A stretch of 64,000 nt of DNA, taken from contig JAGQVE010000007.1 of the NCBI GenBank assembly GCA_020438105.1, positions 1-64,000 on the forward strand, given 5' to 3'. The DNA is from Bacteroidales bacterium. Lineage in GTDB: Bacteria; Bacteroidota; Bacteroidia; Bacteroidales; JAADJA01. The position numbers were made by a program, and so were the translations under genes. Of this stretch, positions 1-8,178 are shown piece after piece; within the stretch, counting starts at the first letter, position 1; each line of letters opens with the position of its first letter. The notes below the pieces were generated by a model that was not told where the DNA came from, did not search any database, and saw only the letters and a list, made by a program, of their open reading frames with translations.

Positions 1-164
1 ATTTTACCCTCGGAGTCAATATATATCCTATCTGGTAACCTTTCAATCTGTTTTTTATTTAATATAAGTTCTGAATCCCATTCCATATCCGAAAAAAAGA
101 CTTTTTCCTCTTGAAAGGTAGATTCAGTCAAGTCCATTATTGGAAATTTTATATCATTATTCAT
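1..164 (-). CDS. Partial hypothetical protein, N-terminal 54 residues
   Basis: An open frame starts at the ATG complementary to 162-164 and runs off the left edge without a stop, giving 54 complete codons. The peptide begins MNNDIKFPIMDL and continues with an acidic stretch (EEKVFF, DMEWDSEL) and a basic one (NKKQIERLPDR). There is no signal peptide or membrane segment. I do not recognise a family from this fragment. Composition looks coding and the frame has no internal stop, but at this length an accidental ORF cannot be excluded. The missing C-terminal part lies outside the window. Confidence 0.5.
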   Translation of the reverse strand, partial: MNNDIKFPIMDLTESTFQEEKVFFSDMEWDSELILNKKQIERLPDRIYIDSEGK

Positions 165-470
165 ATGTCTTAGTTTATTTGATGTAAGATCAAATTGAGG
201 CTAACTATGTTATATCAAAACTCCCCAAACCATGCAACCTCGTATTTTTTAATTTAAAACCAAAGTAAAAACCATGTATAAGTGCGTACGCACAGGTTTC
301 CGTTTGCATTTTTCTAAACGTTAAATAGAGGTTTGGTCTTGTTGTCATCATGGGCATTTTGTTTGGGCTAAGATAGGAAATCTTTTAGTGGGGGTTGTGG
401 AAATACTTACAAACTATATAGTTCTTGCAATTGTTTAGCCCGCACCATATTTTCTATGGTTTAATCCTGG
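165..470. other. Intergenic region with no recognised gene
   Basis: This 306-bp stretch separates the cut minus-strand gene from the Omp28-like gene. All frames are short and broken. Its only distinctive feature is a 12-bp perfect palindrome at 282-293. The part next to 164 should hold the promoter of the cut gene, but I see no clean TTG/TAnnTTTG pair there. Confidence 0.6.
282..293. repeat. 12-bp perfect palindrome
   Basis: GTGCGTACGCAC is fully self-complementary and unusually GC-rich against the surrounding AT-rich intergenic DNA. It could be a protein-binding site. As a hairpin it would have no loop. It lies about 120 bp upstream of the cut gene's start and downstream of the Omp28-like gene. 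No second copy was noticed in the window. Confidence 0.5.
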
Positions 471-1493
471 TTAATACTGTCTTTTCACAATTTTAAATAC
501 CCGGCTATCACCGGGGCCTTCCAATTTAAGCACATACATTCCTGCCGCTAAATCAGATAGATCAACCTCATTTATAAACAGATTTAGCTTTTGACGCAGG
601 AGCAATTGCCCGTTTAAATTATATAAATTAGCCCAGCCCTCCCCTTCGTCGTAAGGATTTACAAATTGAAGTTTATCGGCAACAGGATTCGGGTAAATAT
701 AATCATCATTTTCAAGCGTAACCACCCGGTCTTTACCTAGCATTTTGCCGTCTTTAAAGGCATTTACATATGTGTAATTTTCAGTGCGTTGCCAAATAAC
801 AAATGCCAGATGGGTATTTTGCAGTCTCCAGGAGGTATCCAAAACCATCGAAAAACTGGAAATGATGCTATCATAGATTTGAACCGGACCATCGATAATT
901 TGCTCACCAAAAACAGCATTGCTCATGGAAGCACGCAGCACATTGGAATGATAGGGATCTTCACCTTGAAGCCCATTTTGTGCGGCAAACACCCCACTTT
1001 CGATGATCCAAACCGATAAATAAAAAGTTCCGCTGGTGTCCTGGAAAAATTTTGTGGTGGTAGTCACATCCAAAGTATCATTGTGTATATCGAATGAATA
1101 GTGGCAATTAGCAAGCGGAGGCTCATTCCGGGTAGAGTCGATATATTGATTGATGATCGATTTGTTATAATTTACGGATAAAAAATAGTCGTAACGGCGC
1201 TCACCATTCACAAACCAGAAAGGGTAATAATCAGTGACCGGGAGGCTATCCATCAGGTTTTTTGAGGTGTTATCAAACAATTCACAGCTTTCGGAGGGGT
1301 GTGCCTGCACAATCACAGCTATGTCATCGTTTCGTTCTTCCAGGTCATTTTGCAAATCCCAGCCCCAACCTCCGCAGTAAGGACACCAGGTAGCCGTTTT
1401 TTTTATGAGCAGGGGCATGTGGGTTTGCTCAACCTGAGCAAAGGTGAGGAGTGCGATCAGACTAAAAGCTGTAACTAGAACAATGTACTTCAT
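471..1493 (-). CDS. Omp28-like secreted protein with thioredoxin-type CxxC and T9SS sorting domain
   Basis: 340 aa. Residues 1-20 form a signal peptide ending TFAQ. A thioredoxin-fold-like segment follows with TWCPYC (C37-x-x-C40), which matches Omp28-related outer-membrane proteins where the fold is embedded in an exported protein. The middle (about 120-255) is a beta-rich domain with the Omp28-type stretch on either side of ESGVFAAQNG. Residues about 265-340 carry YIYPNPVADKL and end KIVKRQY, the hallmark of a type A T9SS C-terminal sorting domain, so the product should cross the outer membrane and be released or anchored at the surface. Whether CxxC is redox-active is inference. The gene stands alone. 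Family assignment is fairly sure, the substrate unknown. Confidence 0.8.
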   Translation of the reverse strand: MKYIVLVTAFSLIALLTFAQVEQTHMPLLIKKTATWCPYCGGWGWDLQNDLEERNDDIAVIVQAHPSESCELFDNTSKNLMDSLPVTDYYPFWFVNGERRYDYFLSVNYNKSIINQYIDSTRNEPPLANCHYSFDIHNDTLDVTTTTKFFQDTSGTFYLSVWIIESGVFAAQNGLQGEDPYHSNVLRASMSNAVFGEQIIDGPVQIYDSIISSFSMVLDTSWRLQNTHLAFVIWQRTENYTYVNAFKDGKMLGKDRVVTLENDDYIYPNPVADKLQFVNPYDEGEGWANLYNLNGQLLLRQKLNLFINEVDLSDLAAGMYVLKLEGPGDSRVFKIVKRQY

Positions 1494-1542
1494 TGATTAA
1501 ATTAAATATTGGCGGGCATAAAATTAATACATGGAATGGTTA

Positions 1543-1576
1543 AAACAAAAAACCCTGACGTTTATTGTCAGGGTTT
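1543..1576 (-). terminator. Intrinsic terminator downstream of tRNA-Val
   Basis: Read on the minus strand, AAACCCTGAC (complement of 1567-1576), a 7-nt loop and GTCAGGGTTT (complement of 1550-1559) form a perfect 10-bp stem followed by a T-rich run (complement of 1543-1549). It begins 3 bp after the tRNA 3' end, so it should end the tRNA transcript. Confidence 0.8.
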
Positions 1577-1579
1577 CGT

Positions 1580-1653
1580 GGGAACTGTTGGATTCGAACC
1601 AACGACCCTCTGCTTGTAAGGCAGATGCTCTGAACCAACTGAGCTAAGCTCCC
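1580..1653 (-). tRNA. tRNA-Val (anticodon UAC)
   Basis: 74 nt on the minus strand. The acceptor arms GGGAGCT and AGTTCCC pair with one G-U. The D arm is GCTC/GAGC, and the anticodon stem TCTGC/GCAGA encloses the loop CTTACAA, giving anticodon TAC. The T arm is GTTGG-TTCGAAT-CCAAC. CCA is not encoded. All canonical positions are present, so it should be functional. A rearranged partial copy lies immediately upstream of its 5' end. Confidence 0.95.
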
Positions 1654-1724
1654 TATTAATTTGTTCTCAATTGCTCTGATGCTGATGCTTTGATCAGCAT
1701 GCTGATAAGCTTTGCTTCATCAGC

Positions 1725-1765
1725 AACCAACTGAGCCTGACTGCCGACAGGCAGGCTAAGCTCCC
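1725..1765 (-). pseudogene. tRNA 5'-end remnant interrupted by a palindromic insert
   Basis: Plus-strand AACCAACTGAGC at 1725-1736 and TAAGCTCCC at 1757-1765 are identical to the corresponding 21 bases of the intact tRNA-Val (the acceptor 5' strand and D arm). In the intact gene they are contiguous; here they are split by 20 bp (1737-1756) built around the near-palindrome CTGACTGCCGACAGGCAGGC. The preceding 1670-1724 is a run of nested TGATGC/GCATCA and GATCAGC/GCTGAT motifs resembling an expanded version of the tRNA's GATGCTCTG segment. No complete tRNA can fold from it, so it is a degenerate tandem copy. Confidence 0.65.
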
Positions 1766-1921
1766 ATGAACAAATGAACGTGTCAATTTGGGAGTGCAAA
1801 TATACATCAATTCTAATACTAAGCAAGATTTTTTTATTTTTTTAAAATTCCTGCTGGAGCCTCTATTTTACAGGCATTTAACCCTGTTAACAAAATATTG
1901 TGAACATTCAGCAAATCAAAA

Positions 1922-1953
1922 TTGAAGTATAAAAAGCTTTCATGTTACCTTTG
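1922..1953 (+). promoter_or_regulatory. Bacteroidota-type promoter of tamL
   Basis: TTG at 1922-1924 and TACCTTTG at 1946-1953 are separated by 21 bp, matching the -33/-7 pattern TTG-N19-21-TAnnTTTG known for the primary sigma factor of this phylum. Transcription would begin near 1960, leaving a leader of about 18 nt before the TTG start codon at 1978. Confidence 0.65.
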
Positions 1954-1977
1954 TAAAGTTGTGTAAACATTTCCCGA

Positions 1978-4314
1978 TTGAAGCATAAAAGAATTTCATA
2001 CCTGCTTTTTATAATCGTAATAGCGATGCTATATTCCTGTAGCAGCACGAGAAGGCTTAAAGAGGGTCAGAATCTGCTGGTAAAAAACAAAATCGAAATT
2101 CAGAATCCAAACAAAGCGATTTCTTCAAGCGATCTTGAAAGTCTTGTGCAGCCAAAGACCAATGACCGGTTTTTGGGAATTTTCCCTATTAAATTATGGT
2201 TCAACAGTGTATTTAAAAACGGGGGAGAAAAACCGGTAGTTGTTGACAAATCGATGATTGAAGAATCGAAGGATCAAATGAAGAGCTTCCTGAACAACAA
2301 TGGTTTTTATGACTCGGAAATAAACCATGAAATAGCCTCAATGCACAATGATGTTAAGAAAAAAGTGATTTACAAGATTGAACTTTCCAAACCTTACCGC
2401 ATAAAATCAATTGTTTACAATATTCCGGATGATTCGGTAGCAGCCCTGGTTGTAAAGAATAATCAAAACAGGCTGATCCGGACCGGTTCCATATTTAATT
2501 CTGCAACACTTGATCAGGAAAGGCAGCGCTTATCAAACATATTGAGAGATCATGGCTATTTTGCGTTTAGTAAGGATTATATATTTTTTGAAGCCGACAC
2601 CACCATTGGCCAGCGAGAAGTTGACCTTACGCTTCGCATTAAAAATGTAAGAACCCAGGAGAACGGCCCCGATGGTAAACCCGTGTATGCCAACCATAAG
2701 GTTTATTATATCAATAAGGTCACCATCCATCCCGACCACAATTTGCTGATGTCGGATTCCATTCACAACGACACACTCATTGCCACCTATACAAATACAG
2801 AAAGCAGTCATACCAACCAATACAAGTTCATTTACGTTCCCCCACTCAAAATACGGCCCGAGGTAATTTCGCGATCAATGTTTGTAGATACGGAACGAAA
2901 ATACAACGCTACTGATGCCAGTCAAACCTACCGGAAACTGAATGAGCTGAATATTTACAGGTATGTGGATGTAAACTTTAAAGAAAACGATCATAAGATA
3001 CCTGCTGACGACCGTAAAGGTTATTTGGATTGCACAGTAAATCTGCGCCGTAATCCTGTTAACTCCTACTCCATCGAATTCCAGGGGACTAACTCGGGTG
3101 GCGACCTTGGTATTGCTACTTACCTGGTATACCAAAACAAAAACCTATTTCGGGGTGCTGAAGTACTTAATGTAAGATTAAAAGGTGCGCTGGAAGCCCA
3201 AAACTCGGGTTATGATGCGGAAATCCTGAACGCGCAAAAATGGTGGTTATTTAACACATTTGAAGCGGGGGTGGATGTAAGCTTGTATATCCCAAAATTC
3301 CTGGCACCCATCAACGATGATGTATTCTCAAGGTACTTCAGGCCCAAAACAACCATCGGGATTGGTTATAACATTCAGGACAGGATTGAATATGACCGCA
3401 TCATCACCAATGCAACTTTTGGATATGAATGGTCGCAGAACAACTTTGTAAAACATATTTTGTACCCTGCCGATGTCAACTTAATTAAGGTAAACACCAC
3501 AGCCTATTTTGATTCACTGTTATCCACCGAAACAGAACGTTTCAGGAATCAATATACGGATCACATGATTTTGGGTGGCCGATACAGCTACATGTACAGC
3601 AATCAGGAAATAAACAAGATTAAAAACTTCATGTATTTCCGCGGCGATATTGAAGCTGCCGGTAACTTACTTGATCTTGCGGTAGGGGCATCAAATACCC
3701 AAAAAAATGATGAGGGCTTTTACACCGTTTTTGGAATTCGCTATGCACAATACTTCAAAGTAAATGGCGACTTCAGGTATTATATTATGCTCGACAATAA
3801 CCACAGCATAGCCATACGGTCATTTGGGGGTATTGCCATTCCTTATGGTAACTCCATCGACATCCCCTATGAAAAGGGGTATTTTGGGGGCGGAGCCAAT
3901 GGAATGCGGGCATGGACACTGCGTTACCTGGGACCCGGAAGTTATGTTAAACCTGACAACAGGGCTGACATTGAGCGTGTGGGTGACATTTTGATCGAAG
4001 GAAGCCTGGAATACCGGTTTCCAATATACCGGTTTTTCACCGGCGGGCTTTTTTATGACATTGGTAACATATGGCTGCTCCGGGATAATGAAACTTATCC
4101 AGGCGGTAAGTTTTATGGTGATAAATTCATCAATCAGCTTGCAATGGACGCAGGATTGGGGATACGGCTCGACTTCAGCTATTTTATTTTCAGGATTGAT
4201 TTTGCCCAAAGAATAAAAGACCCTGCCCGCCAGGAGGGCGATAGATTTGTAATAGGTGCAGACGCCGGCTGGTTTAAACCCGTATTAAACCTTGGGATCG
4301 GGTACCCATTTTGA
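1978..4314 (+). CDS. tamL: TamL-type BamA-family outer-membrane lipoprotein
   Basis: 778 aa. A lipoprotein signal ends LYSC with C21 as the lipidated residue, directly followed by SSTRRLKEGQ, typical of Bacteroidota TamL. POTRA-like repeats span roughly 30-330 and an Omp85/surface-antigen barrel about 350-778, with FGGGANGMRAW (the conserved turn before the late barrel strands) and the C-terminal strands ending LGIGYPF. The start is TTG: the only upstream in-frame ATG (1942) meets a stop within five codons, and the lipobox position fits the TTG. It should work with an inner-membrane TamB partner in outer-membrane protein or lipid assembly; no tamB is seen here. The next gene starts 15 bp downstream. 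Confidence 0.88.
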   Translation: MKHKRISYLLFIIVIAMLYSCSSTRRLKEGQNLLVKNKIEIQNPNKAISSSDLESLVQPKTNDRFLGIFPIKLWFNSVFKNGGEKPVVVDKSMIEESKDQMKSFLNNNGFYDSEINHEIASMHNDVKKKVIYKIELSKPYRIKSIVYNIPDDSVAALVVKNNQNRLIRTGSIFNSATLDQERQRLSNILRDHGYFAFSKDYIFFEADTTIGQREVDLTLRIKNVRTQENGPDGKPVYANHKVYYINKVTIHPDHNLLMSDSIHNDTLIATYTNTESSHTNQYKFIYVPPLKIRPEVISRSMFVDTERKYNATDASQTYRKLNELNIYRYVDVNFKENDHKIPADDRKGYLDCTVNLRRNPVNSYSIEFQGTNSGGDLGIATYLVYQNKNLFRGAEVLNVRLKGALEAQNSGYDAEILNAQKWWLFNTFEAGVDVSLYIPKFLAPINDDVFSRYFRPKTTIGIGYNIQDRIEYDRIITNATFGYEWSQNNFVKHILYPADVNLIKVNTTAYFDSLLSTETERFRNQYTDHMILGGRYSYMYSNQEINKIKNFMYFRGDIEAAGNLLDLAVGASNTQKNDEGFYTVFGIRYAQYFKVNGDFRYYIMLDNNHSIAIRSFGGIAIPYGNSIDIPYEKGYFGGGANGMRAWTLRYLGPGSYVKPDNRADIERVGDILIEGSLEYRFPIYRFFTGGLFYDIGNIWLLRDNETYPGGKFYGDKFINQLAMDAGLGIRLDFSYFIFRIDFAQRIKDPARQEGDRFVIGADAGWFKPVLNLGIGYPF

Positions 4315-4329
4315 TTTATCAAATGTGCT

Positions 4330-5751
4330 ATGAATAACAGCGAGTTCTATAAAACCCTGATTGATCAATTTCCTTACGATCCCACTTTTGGACAAAAACA
4401 ACTTTTAGGTAAATTAACCCATTTTATACTAAATCCACAAAACGAAGAACTATTCCTCCTGAAAGGATATGCAGGAACCGGTAAAACTACCATTGTAAGC
4501 ACCGTGGTAAACAATCTTCAACGGATCCAAAAAAAGTCGGTACTATTAGCTCCAACCGGTCGTGCTGCCAAGGTTTTAAAATCATACTCCGGAAAATCGG
4601 CATTTACCATTCATAAAAAAATATACCTGGTCGGTCGTAGGCCCGATGGTTCATTCCAGATGGTTTTAAACAGGAACAAACATGTTAACACAATATTTTT
4701 TGTTGATGAGGCTTCCATGATACAAACCGGTGATATCACGGGCGACAGTTTATTTACGAACCGAAATACCCTTGAAGATTTGGTGAATTATGTACAGTCG
4801 GGCAAAAACTGTAAACTAGTACTGATCGGTGACTCAGCGCAGTTGCCACCCGTCGGAATGGATGTTAGCCCAGCCCTTGATATCAAATATCTGCAATCAA
4901 TGTTTCACCTGGAAGTTCAAAATTTCGAATTAAAAGAGGTGGTGAGGCAAGCGGAAGATTCCGGGATACTAACCAACGCTACCGCCATTAGAAGTGAAAT
5001 TGAAATTCCCAATTTGAGCCATTTCATAAATATGAATCATTTCACGGATATAGCTGCAATTACCGGTGAAACACTTGAAGATAACCTGAATTCAGCATTT
5101 TCAGGAAACGATGATTTTAACAGTACACTTATAACCCGGTCGAATAAAAGGGCCAATATTTACAACCAGGAAATCAGGAAACGTATTTTGTACCGCGAAA
5201 ATGAGATTGCCAGCGGCGATTTGCTAATGGTTGTAAAAAACAATTATTTCTGGCTTCCTGAAGATTCTGCAGCCGGCTTTATTGCCAATGGTGATATTGT
5301 TGAAATTTTGAAAATAAACAAATACGAAAATCTTTACGGGTTCAGATTTGCAGACGTCACCATCCGAATGACCGACTATCCGGATGAACCGGAACTGGAA
5401 GTTAAAATTATGCTCGACACGCTTATGATTGAGGGACCTTCTTTAAACAGAGAACAATCAAATAACCTCTTTGAGGCGGTAATGAAAGATTATGAAGATA
5501 TTCCACAAAGAAGAAAAAGGCTGGAGAAAGTGAAACTAAATCCCTGGTTTAATGCGCTTCAGGTGAAATTTGCCTATGCACTTACCTGCCATAAAACCCA
5601 GGGTGGTCAATGGGAAAATGTATTTATTGATTTGGGATACCTCAAAGAGGAACATATGGATCATGCCTTTAATCGCTGGCTCTATACGGCTTTTACCAGG
5701 GCAACGCGTAAACTTTATTTGATAAACTTCCCGGAAAGATTTTTCCGGTAA
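4330..5751 (+). CDS. RecD-like ATP-dependent DNA helicase (SF1B)
   Basis: 473 aa. Walker A is GYAGTGKTT (46-54), followed by motif Ia with APTGRAAKVL, Walker B FFVDEASM, motif III LIGDSAQLPPVG, and a C-terminal UvrD_C_2 segment LTCHKTQGGQWENV with motif VI YTAFTRATRKL. The order and spacing are those of short RecD/Pif1-like helicases that translocate 5' to 3' on single-stranded DNA, without RecBC-type accessory domains. At 473 aa it matches the compact single-protein form common in Bacteroidota. It lies 15 bp after tamL and is probably co-transcribed, though the functions look unrelated. A structured hairpin follows the stop. The helicase class is sure; the precise DNA-repair role is not. Confidence 0.85.
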   Translation: MNNSEFYKTLIDQFPYDPTFGQKQLLGKLTHFILNPQNEELFLLKGYAGTGKTTIVSTVVNNLQRIQKKSVLLAPTGRAAKVLKSYSGKSAFTIHKKIYLVGRRPDGSFQMVLNRNKHVNTIFFVDEASMIQTGDITGDSLFTNRNTLEDLVNYVQSGKNCKLVLIGDSAQLPPVGMDVSPALDIKYLQSMFHLEVQNFELKEVVRQAEDSGILTNATAIRSEIEIPNLSHFINMNHFTDIAAITGETLEDNLNSAFSGNDDFNSTLITRSNKRANIYNQEIRKRILYRENEIASGDLLMVVKNNYFWLPEDSAAGFIANGDIVEILKINKYENLYGFRFADVTIRMTDYPDEPELEVKIMLDTLMIEGPSLNREQSNNLFEAVMKDYEDIPQRRKRLEKVKLNPWFNALQVKFAYALTCHKTQGGQWENVFIDLGYLKEEHMDHAFNRWLYTAFTRATRKLYLINFPERFFR

Positions 5752-5756
5752 AATTA

Positions 5757-5789
5757 GAAGCCTGAATGTAATTGATACAAACAGGCTTC
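5757..5789 (+). terminator. 3' hairpin after the RecD-like helicase gene
   Basis: GAAGCCTG (5757-5764) pairs perfectly with CAGGCTTC (5782-5789). Inside, a symmetric AA/AA internal loop is followed by TGTA/TACA and a 5-nt loop. No T-run follows, so this may be a transcript-stabilising or factor-dependent end rather than a classical intrinsic terminator. Confidence 0.5.
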
Positions 5790-6018
5790 ACCCTCTACGC
5801 TAATGAAAAATAATTATCGAAGCTGAATTCTCAAGTACTATGCCATACGGATGTAAAAATTCCTTTCCATCTAATTTCCAGCAACTTAAAAAGACATATA
5901 ATATTTTCACCTCAAAATAATTTTTCCAATATTGAAAATATGTGCCACGATGGGAAAAACTTCAGCTAAAATCCGGCTTAAAAACGATATTCTAACATAA
6001 GAATATTTCCACCTCCAC

Positions 6019-6036
6019 TTGTTAATCTATTAACAA
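6019..6036. promoter_or_regulatory. 18-bp palindrome between the -33 and -7 elements (candidate operator)
   Basis: TTGTTAAT-CT-ATTAACAA is a perfect inverted repeat with 8-bp arms. It starts on the -33 element and ends 4 bp before the -7 element, so a dimeric regulator bound here would block RNA polymerase. The regulator is not identifiable from the window. Confidence 0.55.
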
Positions 6037-6048
6037 ATCATATTTTTG
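6019..6048 (+). promoter_or_regulatory. Promoter of ptb-buk
   Basis: TTG at 6019-6021 and TATTTTTG at 6041-6048 are 19 bp apart, a full match to the Bacteroidota primary sigma pattern. The predicted start of transcription is near 6055, about 30 nt before the ATG at 6086. Confidence 0.7.
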
Positions 6049-6085
6049 CAAACTGTTTTAAAAATTAACTCATAAAAAAAATACG

Positions 6086-6982
6086 ATGATCAGAAACTTA
6101 TCGGAACTTGTTGAAATAGCGAAATCCAAACGTAAAAGAAGAATATCAGTAGCTGCCGCCGGCGATTATGATGTACTTGAAGCGCTTAAAAATGCTGACA
6201 CCAATGGCATTATCGAACCAGTACTGGTGGGCGACAAACCTAAAATTGAAAAAATTTGCAAGGATATTCAATATGATATTTCAAAATATGACATCATTGA
6301 TATTGAGGATAAATTTGAAGCCTCCTTGCAGGCCAGCCAGCTTATCCGCGACGGCCATGCCGAAATCCTGATGAAGGGCCTTGTAAGCACTGGTTTTTTA
6401 ATGAAAGCCGTATTGGATAAAGACCATGGATTGCGCAAGGGAGCAATTATCAGCCATGTTGCTTTGTTTGAATCACCATATTATCATAAATTACTTGGAA
6501 TTACAGATGCGGCCATGAATGTTGCGCCAAGCTTTGAGGATAAAATCGGGTTGATAAAAAATGCCATTGAAGTGTTTCACAAACTTGGTGAGCCCAATCC
6601 TAAGGTAGCTGTTGTTGGAGCCGTTGAAACCGTAAACCAGCGAATGGAATCAACCATGCATGCAGCCACCTTATCAATGATGAATAAAAGGCAGCAGATT
6701 AAAGGGTGCATCATCGACGGACCTTTGGCACTCGATAATGCCGTTTCGAAAAAGGCTGCGGAGGTGAAAAACATTGAAAGTGAAGTAGCCGGAAATGTAG
6801 ATATAGTTGTAGCCCCCGATATCAACGGAGCAAATTTCTTATATAAAGCGCTCAACTTTTTGGGAGGAGCCTCAACAGCCGCAGTTATCATGGGCGCCAA
6901 AGTGCCTATTGTACTAACATCACGTGCCGATTCGGAAAAAAGTAAATTTTTGTCAATTTCTCTTGCTGCAGCTATTGGTTAA
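6086..6982 (+). CDS. ptb: Phosphate butyryltransferase / phosphate acyltransferase
   Basis: 298 aa of the phosphate acetyl/butaryl transferase family. It exchanges CoA for phosphate on a short acyl-CoA (butyryl-, isobutyryl- or isovaleryl-type) to give the acyl-phosphate. Family motifs visible include MKGLVSTGFLMKAVLD near 110, SHVALFE, TDAAMNVAP and VVGAVETVNQ, and a C-terminal GGASTAAVIMGAKVPIVLTSRAD. The length is normal for Ptb and short of Pta. It is followed after 109 bp by buk, making the usual substrate-level phosphorylation pair. Promoter and palindrome lie directly upstream. Acyl-chain preference cannot be read from sequence; the E2 subunit at 38 kb makes branched-chain substrates a reasonable inference. 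Confidence 0.88.
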   Translation: MIRNLSELVEIAKSKRKRRISVAAAGDYDVLEALKNADTNGIIEPVLVGDKPKIEKICKDIQYDISKYDIIDIEDKFEASLQASQLIRDGHAEILMKGLVSTGFLMKAVLDKDHGLRKGAIISHVALFESPYYHKLLGITDAAMNVAPSFEDKIGLIKNAIEVFHKLGEPNPKVAVVGAVETVNQRMESTMHAATLSMMNKRQQIKGCIIDGPLALDNAVSKKAAEVKNIESEVAGNVDIVVAPDINGANFLYKALNFLGGASTAAVIMGAKVPIVLTSRADSEKSKFLSISLAAAIG

Positions 6983-7091
6983 TCAGGATAAAATTAATTT
7001 TCTCTTTTTTACTGAGTTCATATATTTGTAATGAAATTGATCCTGAATAAAATCAATACATCAAAAAATCATTGAACCCCTTATCCCGATT

Positions 7092-8171
7092 ATGAGCAAT
7101 AAAGCATGGATTCTGGCAATAAATCCCGGTTCTACTTCTACAAAAATTGCGGTTTATGATGGAGAATCACCTTTGTTTCTCAAAAACATAAAGCATAGTC
7201 AGGATCAACTTGCTCAATTTCAGAAGATCACCGATCAGTTTCAATTCAGGAAAGGACTTATCATTAAACAGCTTGAAGAAGCCGATATTCCGCTTGAAAA
7301 CATCCGTATTGTAATGGGCAGAGGTGGTTTGCTAAAACCTATCGAATCCGGCATTTACAGTGTTAATGAGGCTATGATCCGCGATTTGCAGAATAGCCCC
7401 CTTGGAGAGCATGCCAGCAACCTAGGAGGACTGATAGCCCATGATATTGCAAAATCACTTAAAGGAGCAAAAGCTTATATTGCCAACCCCGTGGTGGTAG
7501 ATGAGATGATCGACCTGGCAAGGTTTACAGGCCATCCGCGATTCAAAAGGAAATCTATTTTTCATGCATTAAATCAAAAGGCAGTCGCCCGCGAACATGC
7601 CAAGTCGGTAATGAAAAGCTACGAAGCCATGAACCTGATCCTTGTTCACCTGGGTGGCGGGATTACGGTAGGGGCTCACCGCAAGGGACGTGTTATTGAC
7701 GTAAACCAGGGTTTGGATGGCGAAGGGCCTTTTTCACCAGAACGAACCGGGACATTACCCGTGGGTGACCTGGTGCGACTGTGTTTTAGCGGTGAATTTA
7801 CCCAGAAGGAGATCATTAACATGATCAAGGGACAGGGAGGACTGGTTGCATATATGGGCACCAACAGCGCATATGAAGTGGAAATGAAAGCATTCGAAGG
7901 GGATGAACGGGCAAGTCTTATCATGCAGGCCATGGCCTACCAGGTAGCCAAAGACATAGGTGCAATGGCAACCGTTTTGGAAGGAGAAGTTGATGGCATT
8001 TTAATCACCGGTGGTGTTGCAAACAGCAAATGGTTTGTAAATCTCATTATTGAAAGAGTAAGGTTTATAGCACCCGTGCATGTTTACCCGGGCGAAGACG
8101 AAATGCGGGCACTGGCGTTCAACGGTTTCAGGGTACTAAAAGGGGAAGCGGAAATTAAAGTTTACCAATAA
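7092..8171 (+). CDS. buk: Butyrate kinase (acyl kinase)
   Basis: 359 aa, acetokinase/ASKHA family, of the length typical for Buk. The N-terminal phosphate loop is ILAINPGSTSTKIAVYDGE, followed by GRGGLLKPI, the ATP-binding LVHLGGGITVGAH, GEGPFSPERTGTLP and the adenosine motif ITGGVANS. It converts acyl-phosphate plus ADP to the free acid plus ATP in the cytoplasm. It lies downstream of ptb; a TATATTTG (-7-like) at 7021-7028 lacks a good TTG partner, so co-transcription from the ptb promoter is likelier. It converges with the PlsC-like gene with only 7 bp between stops and no visible terminator. Confidence 0.9.
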   Translation: MSNKAWILAINPGSTSTKIAVYDGESPLFLKNIKHSQDQLAQFQKITDQFQFRKGLIIKQLEEADIPLENIRIVMGRGGLLKPIESGIYSVNEAMIRDLQNSPLGEHASNLGGLIAHDIAKSLKGAKAYIANPVVVDEMIDLARFTGHPRFKRKSIFHALNQKAVAREHAKSVMKSYEAMNLILVHLGGGITVGAHRKGRVIDVNQGLDGEGPFSPERTGTLPVGDLVRLCFSGEFTQKEIINMIKGQGGLVAYMGTNSAYEVEMKAFEGDERASLIMQAMAYQVAKDIGAMATVLEGEVDGILITGGVANSKWFVNLIIERVRFIAPVHVYPGEDEMRALAFNGFRVLKGEAEIKVYQ

Positions 8172-8178
8172 AGCGGAT

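Larger units (their letters stand above)
5752..6085. other. Intergenic region: 3' hairpin, spacer, and ptb promoter/operator
   Basis: No gene is seen in these 334 bp. From left to right it holds a long hairpin (5757-5789), an AT-rich spacer, a second inverted repeat ATATTCT (5987-5993) with AGAATAT (6000-6006), then the promoter and palindrome of ptb at 6019-6048. Confidence 0.6.

Noticed and set aside
789..1019. Plus-strand ORF of 76 codons within the Omp28-like gene
   Set aside because: It is a frame shadow of a well-supported minus-strand gene with a signal peptide and sorting domain; its peptide has no recognisable feature.
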